This document shows, one piece after another, positions 22,338-23,743 of a stretch of 23,743 nucleotides of DNA (the first letter of the stretch is position 1; every line of letters begins with the position of its first letter). The notes under the pieces are model-generated. The model searched no databases, was not told the DNA's origin, and saw nothing but the letters and a program-made list of their open reading frames with translations. Both the position numbers and the translations under genes were made by a program. The DNA is from DASPKT01 sp035626475 (GTDB lineage Bacteria > Pseudomonadota > Alphaproteobacteria > Azospirillales > Azospirillaceae): assembly GCA_035626475.1 (NCBI GenBank), contig DASPNP010000040.1, positions 1-23,743 of the forward strand. Reading direction: 5' to 3'.

Positions 22338-23111
22338 ATGATGATCAGGATCAAGATGCCCGCCATCCTCTTGGCGCTATCCACCGCATCCGTGGCCTTT
22401 GCCCAAGGCGGGCAGGACGGTTCCGGGACGGCGGCGCAACCACCGGTGCGCGGCCCTGCACAGGTCGAGGATGCGCTCGCGCGGGCCGGCATTCGGGATG
22501 TCAGGCCTCTGGACGCGGCCTACCTGGTCAGTGCCGTGACCAAGGACGGCGAGCACGTCACCTTCGCGGTCACCCCTGCGGCGCCAACGACACCTTCCTC
22601 CGCAGCCGGTGGGCAGGCTGCTCTGACCGGGCAGCAGCAACTGCGCGAGGATCTGGAGAAGGCTGGCTTCACGAGTGTACGGGTCCTGGACTCCAGCCAT
22701 CTGGCGACCGGCCTGACCCGCAGCGGCGACACGGTCACCATGACGATCGATCCGTCCACGCGAACCGGAGCGGCCGGAACCCTCGACGCGGCGGGCGGCA
22801 CGCCGCCGACAGGCGGCAGCGCTCCCGCAACCGGTGACGCGGCCCCCGGGGCCACGACGACGGGCCAGTTGCCGGACCAGTCCCTGGCGGAAAAGCGGCA
22901 GGGGGCGATCGGGCAGGCCCCGGAGCCTGTCGACCAGGGAGGCGCCGCCAGCCCCGACGCCACGGCCACAGGCGCACCTGATGGTGCCCTGCCTGAAGGC
23001 AATTTACCGGAGAAGCGTACCGGCACGATCGGCAGCGATCCAAATCCGGTCGTGCAAGGCGGCGGGGCCGATCCCGAGCGCGACCCCAGCCTCCCCCCGA
23101 GAAACCCGTGA
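22338..23111 (+). CDS. Exported protein with two ~40-residue tandem domains and two C-terminal LPxxxLxEKRxGxIG repeats
   Basis: A 257-residue protein; GGAGGAG lies 5 nt before the ATG at 22338. The signal peptide (residues 1-22) ends SVAFAQ. Residues 42-80 and 101-139 are two copies of a domain with the pattern LxxAGxxxVRxLDxxxLxxxxxxxGxxVTxxxxP; similar short modules occur in alphaproteobacterial exported proteins of unknown function. A Gly/Pro/Thr-rich linker follows. Two repeats then occur, LPDQSLAEKRQGAIG (178-192) and LPEGNLPEKRTGTIG (218-232), each followed by PxPVxQGG. The same motif is present twice in the lipoprotein at 20605. Inferred: a secreted or periplasmic binding protein related in function to that lipoprotein. 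There is no catalytic motif. Confidence 0.78.
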   Translation: MMIRIKMPAILLALSTASVAFAQGGQDGSGTAAQPPVRGPAQVEDALARAGIRDVRPLDAAYLVSAVTKDGEHVTFAVTPAAPTTPSSAAGGQAALTGQQQLREDLEKAGFTSVRVLDSSHLATGLTRSGDTVTMTIDPSTRTGAAGTLDAAGGTPPTGGSAPATGDAAPGATTTGQLPDQSLAEKRQGAIGQAPEPVDQGGAASPDATATGAPDGALPEGNLPEKRTGTIGSDPNPVVQGGGADPERDPSLPPRNP

Positions 23112-23130
23112 CTCTCAGGGGCGCGGCCGG

Positions 23131-23144
23131 AACCGCCGGCGGTT
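23131..23144. other. 14-bp perfect palindrome after the exported repeat protein
   Basis: AACCGCCGGCGGTT, a perfect palindrome, lies 19 nt after the stop at 23111. It has no loop, so it is a poor RNA hairpin and may be a protein-binding site or chance in GC-rich DNA. The stretch 23145-23286 shows nothing else I can support. Confidence 0.25.
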
Positions 23145-23286
23145 TGATGGGGTCTCTCCCCGTGCAGTCGGATGGGCAGGGTTGACCGCTTTGTCTTCCG
23201 CCCGCCGGCTGACTGGCGCGAGGGTGCCGGCACTTCAGGCAGTCCCGCAAGATAGGGGCAGCCTCTCCTGCGGACGCGCCTTAGCC

Positions 23287-23315
23287 AAGACAATGCTTAA
23301 ATAGCACACTCTAAG
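23287..23315 (+). promoter_or_regulatory. Possible sigma-70-type promoter for a small RNA
   Basis: AAGACA (23287-23292) and TCTAAG (23310-23315) each match 4 of 6 consensus bases and are spaced by 17 nt in a locally AT-rich stretch. Transcription would start near 23322, just before the first hairpin of the RNA below. The match is modest. Confidence 0.35.
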
Positions 23316-23321
23316 TATTGA

Positions 23322-23408
23322 GGCTCCGGCGCTGCAGGGAGCAGCGCCGATTCTACCTAGCTCCATGACCTTCCAGCCCGCCGCCCCTCTGTCGGCGGGC
23401 TTTTTTTT
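23322..23408 (+). ncRNA. Candidate ~87-nt small RNA with two hairpins and intrinsic terminator
   Basis: Hairpin 1: CGGCGCTGC (23327-23335) pairs perfectly with GCAGCGCCG (23341-23349) around AGGGA. A single-stranded linker of ~26 nt follows, then the terminator hairpin (23376-23400) and T8. No gene on this strand ends nearby: the last stop is at 23111, 265 nt upstream, and has its own palindrome. A compact promoter-hairpin-linker-terminator layout in an intergenic region is typical of trans-acting small RNAs, whose linker or loop would pair with mRNA targets. Alternative: a long 3' untranslated region of the preceding gene. I do not recognise it as a known family. Confidence 0.5.
23376..23408 (+). 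terminator. Strong Rho-independent terminator
   Basis: GCCCGCCG (23376-23383) pairs perfectly with CGGCGGGC (23393-23400) around a 9-nt loop, immediately followed by eight T (23401-23408). It is the best intrinsic terminator in the window. It isolates the downstream gene from everything to the left. Confidence 0.92.
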
Positions 23409-23533
23409 GGGATGTGAGCCGCCCCGCGCGTCCGTTGCAGAACGGCAAACGCAGTCGCCAGCTCATCCCTAGGACGTGAATGGTCGCATGGGGACAGCTC
23501 GACAACGCCTGGAAAAGGCGGACGGAGGGAACA

Positions 23534-23743
23534 ATGATCAAGGCCTTCATCGCCAGCCCGAATTCCAACCATCTGCGAGCACTCGGGCTCATCGCCTCCC
23601 GGAACGACGTCTGCGTCGTCGGCGTCGCCCAGACCGTGGCGGCGGCGTGCTCGGCTCTGGGGTCCGGGCTGGAGCCTGACATCGCCATCCTGCAGCTGCC
23701 GGAGGGCGGAAGCGTCGCCGAGGCCGTCGCCGCCCTGCGCGCA
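23534..23743 (+). CDS. Receiver-like protein, N-terminal 70 residues, cut by window edge
   Basis: The ATG at 23534 follows GGAGGGAACA. The 70 visible residues alternate strand and helix like a response-regulator receiver: MIKAFIASPNSNHLRALGLI, then NDVCVVGVAQTVAAACSAL and PDIAILQLPEGGSVAEAVAAL. However, the usual acidic pair after the first strand is replaced by SPNS, and the phospho-acceptor position at the end of the third strand (normally D in a VxxMD-type motif) is Gln in AILQL. Inferred: a pseudo-receiver, perhaps the N-terminal domain of a larger CpaE-like or output-domain protein; the C-terminus is outside the window. Seven visible turns fit the fold, but similarity is weak. Confidence 0.6.
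   Translation, partial: MIKAFIASPNSNHLRALGLIASRNDVCVVGVAQTVAAACSALGSGLEPDIAILQLPEGGSVAEAVAALRA

Noticed and set aside
1..23743. Insertion sequences, CRISPR arrays, tRNA or rRNA genes, and lanmodulin-like EF-hand proteins
   Set aside because: Looked for and not seen: no transposase motifs, no regularly spaced repeats, no tRNA cloverleaf and no EF-hand loops in any small exported protein here.

Overview
This window is high-GC (roughly 70%) DNA from a methylotrophy-capable alphaproteobacterium. The gene content, codon use and small Cys-rich periplasmic proteins look Rhodospirillales/Azospirillaceae-like, but genus cannot be fixed from the sequence alone. Nearly everything recognisable belongs to methanol-to-CO2 oxidation and its lanthanide/PQQ accessory machinery.

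Left part (1-10123). The window opens in the 5' end of a glutathione-dependent formaldehyde dehydrogenase gene (minus strand). Next come periplasmic accessory genes typical of PQQ-alcohol-dehydrogenase neighbourhoods: a small 4-Cys protein, a SoxYZ-like carrier and a zinc metallohydrolase (minus), an ABC-type substrate-binding protein and a beta-propeller protein (plus), and two small exported proteins of unknown function. These lead into a minus-strand xox operon: xoxF (lanthanide-type methanol dehydrogenase with the WDYD signature), xoxG (cytochrome c) and a xoxJ gene fused to a rhodanese-like C-x3-CW domain.

Middle (10124-15707). A 1-kb non-coding, locally AT-rich region separates xoxF from a divergent porin-like gene. 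It holds a 26-bp dyad and several hairpins. A small minus-strand gene, a TonB-dependent receptor and a small exported protein follow. The receptor and porin may supply lanthanide or cofactor uptake.

Right part (15708-23743). A two-subunit NAD-dependent formate dehydrogenase operon of the Methylorubrum Fdh1 type is followed by accessory DNA: a low-complexity lipoprotein, a 28-residue membrane peptide, a 78-residue unknown protein, and an exported protein with two copies of a ~40-residue domain. The lipoprotein and the exported protein share a short C-terminal repeat. Then come a candidate ~87-nt small RNA ending in a strong intrinsic terminator, and the start of an atypical receiver-like gene cut by the window edge.

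How it fits together: XoxF oxidises methanol in the periplasm and passes electrons to XoxG. Formaldehyde is handled in the cytosol as a glutathione adduct by the first gene, and formate is oxidised to CO2 with NADH by Fdh1. The best unexpected signal is a 41-nt ungapped element found upstream of both the formaldehyde dehydrogenase and the formate dehydrogenase operon. It contains a GATAGG half-site, an identical 11-mer ATTGCCGCACG and a TTGAA box, and suggests one regulator controls the two cytosolic steps. No IS element, tRNA, rRNA or CRISPR array was seen.
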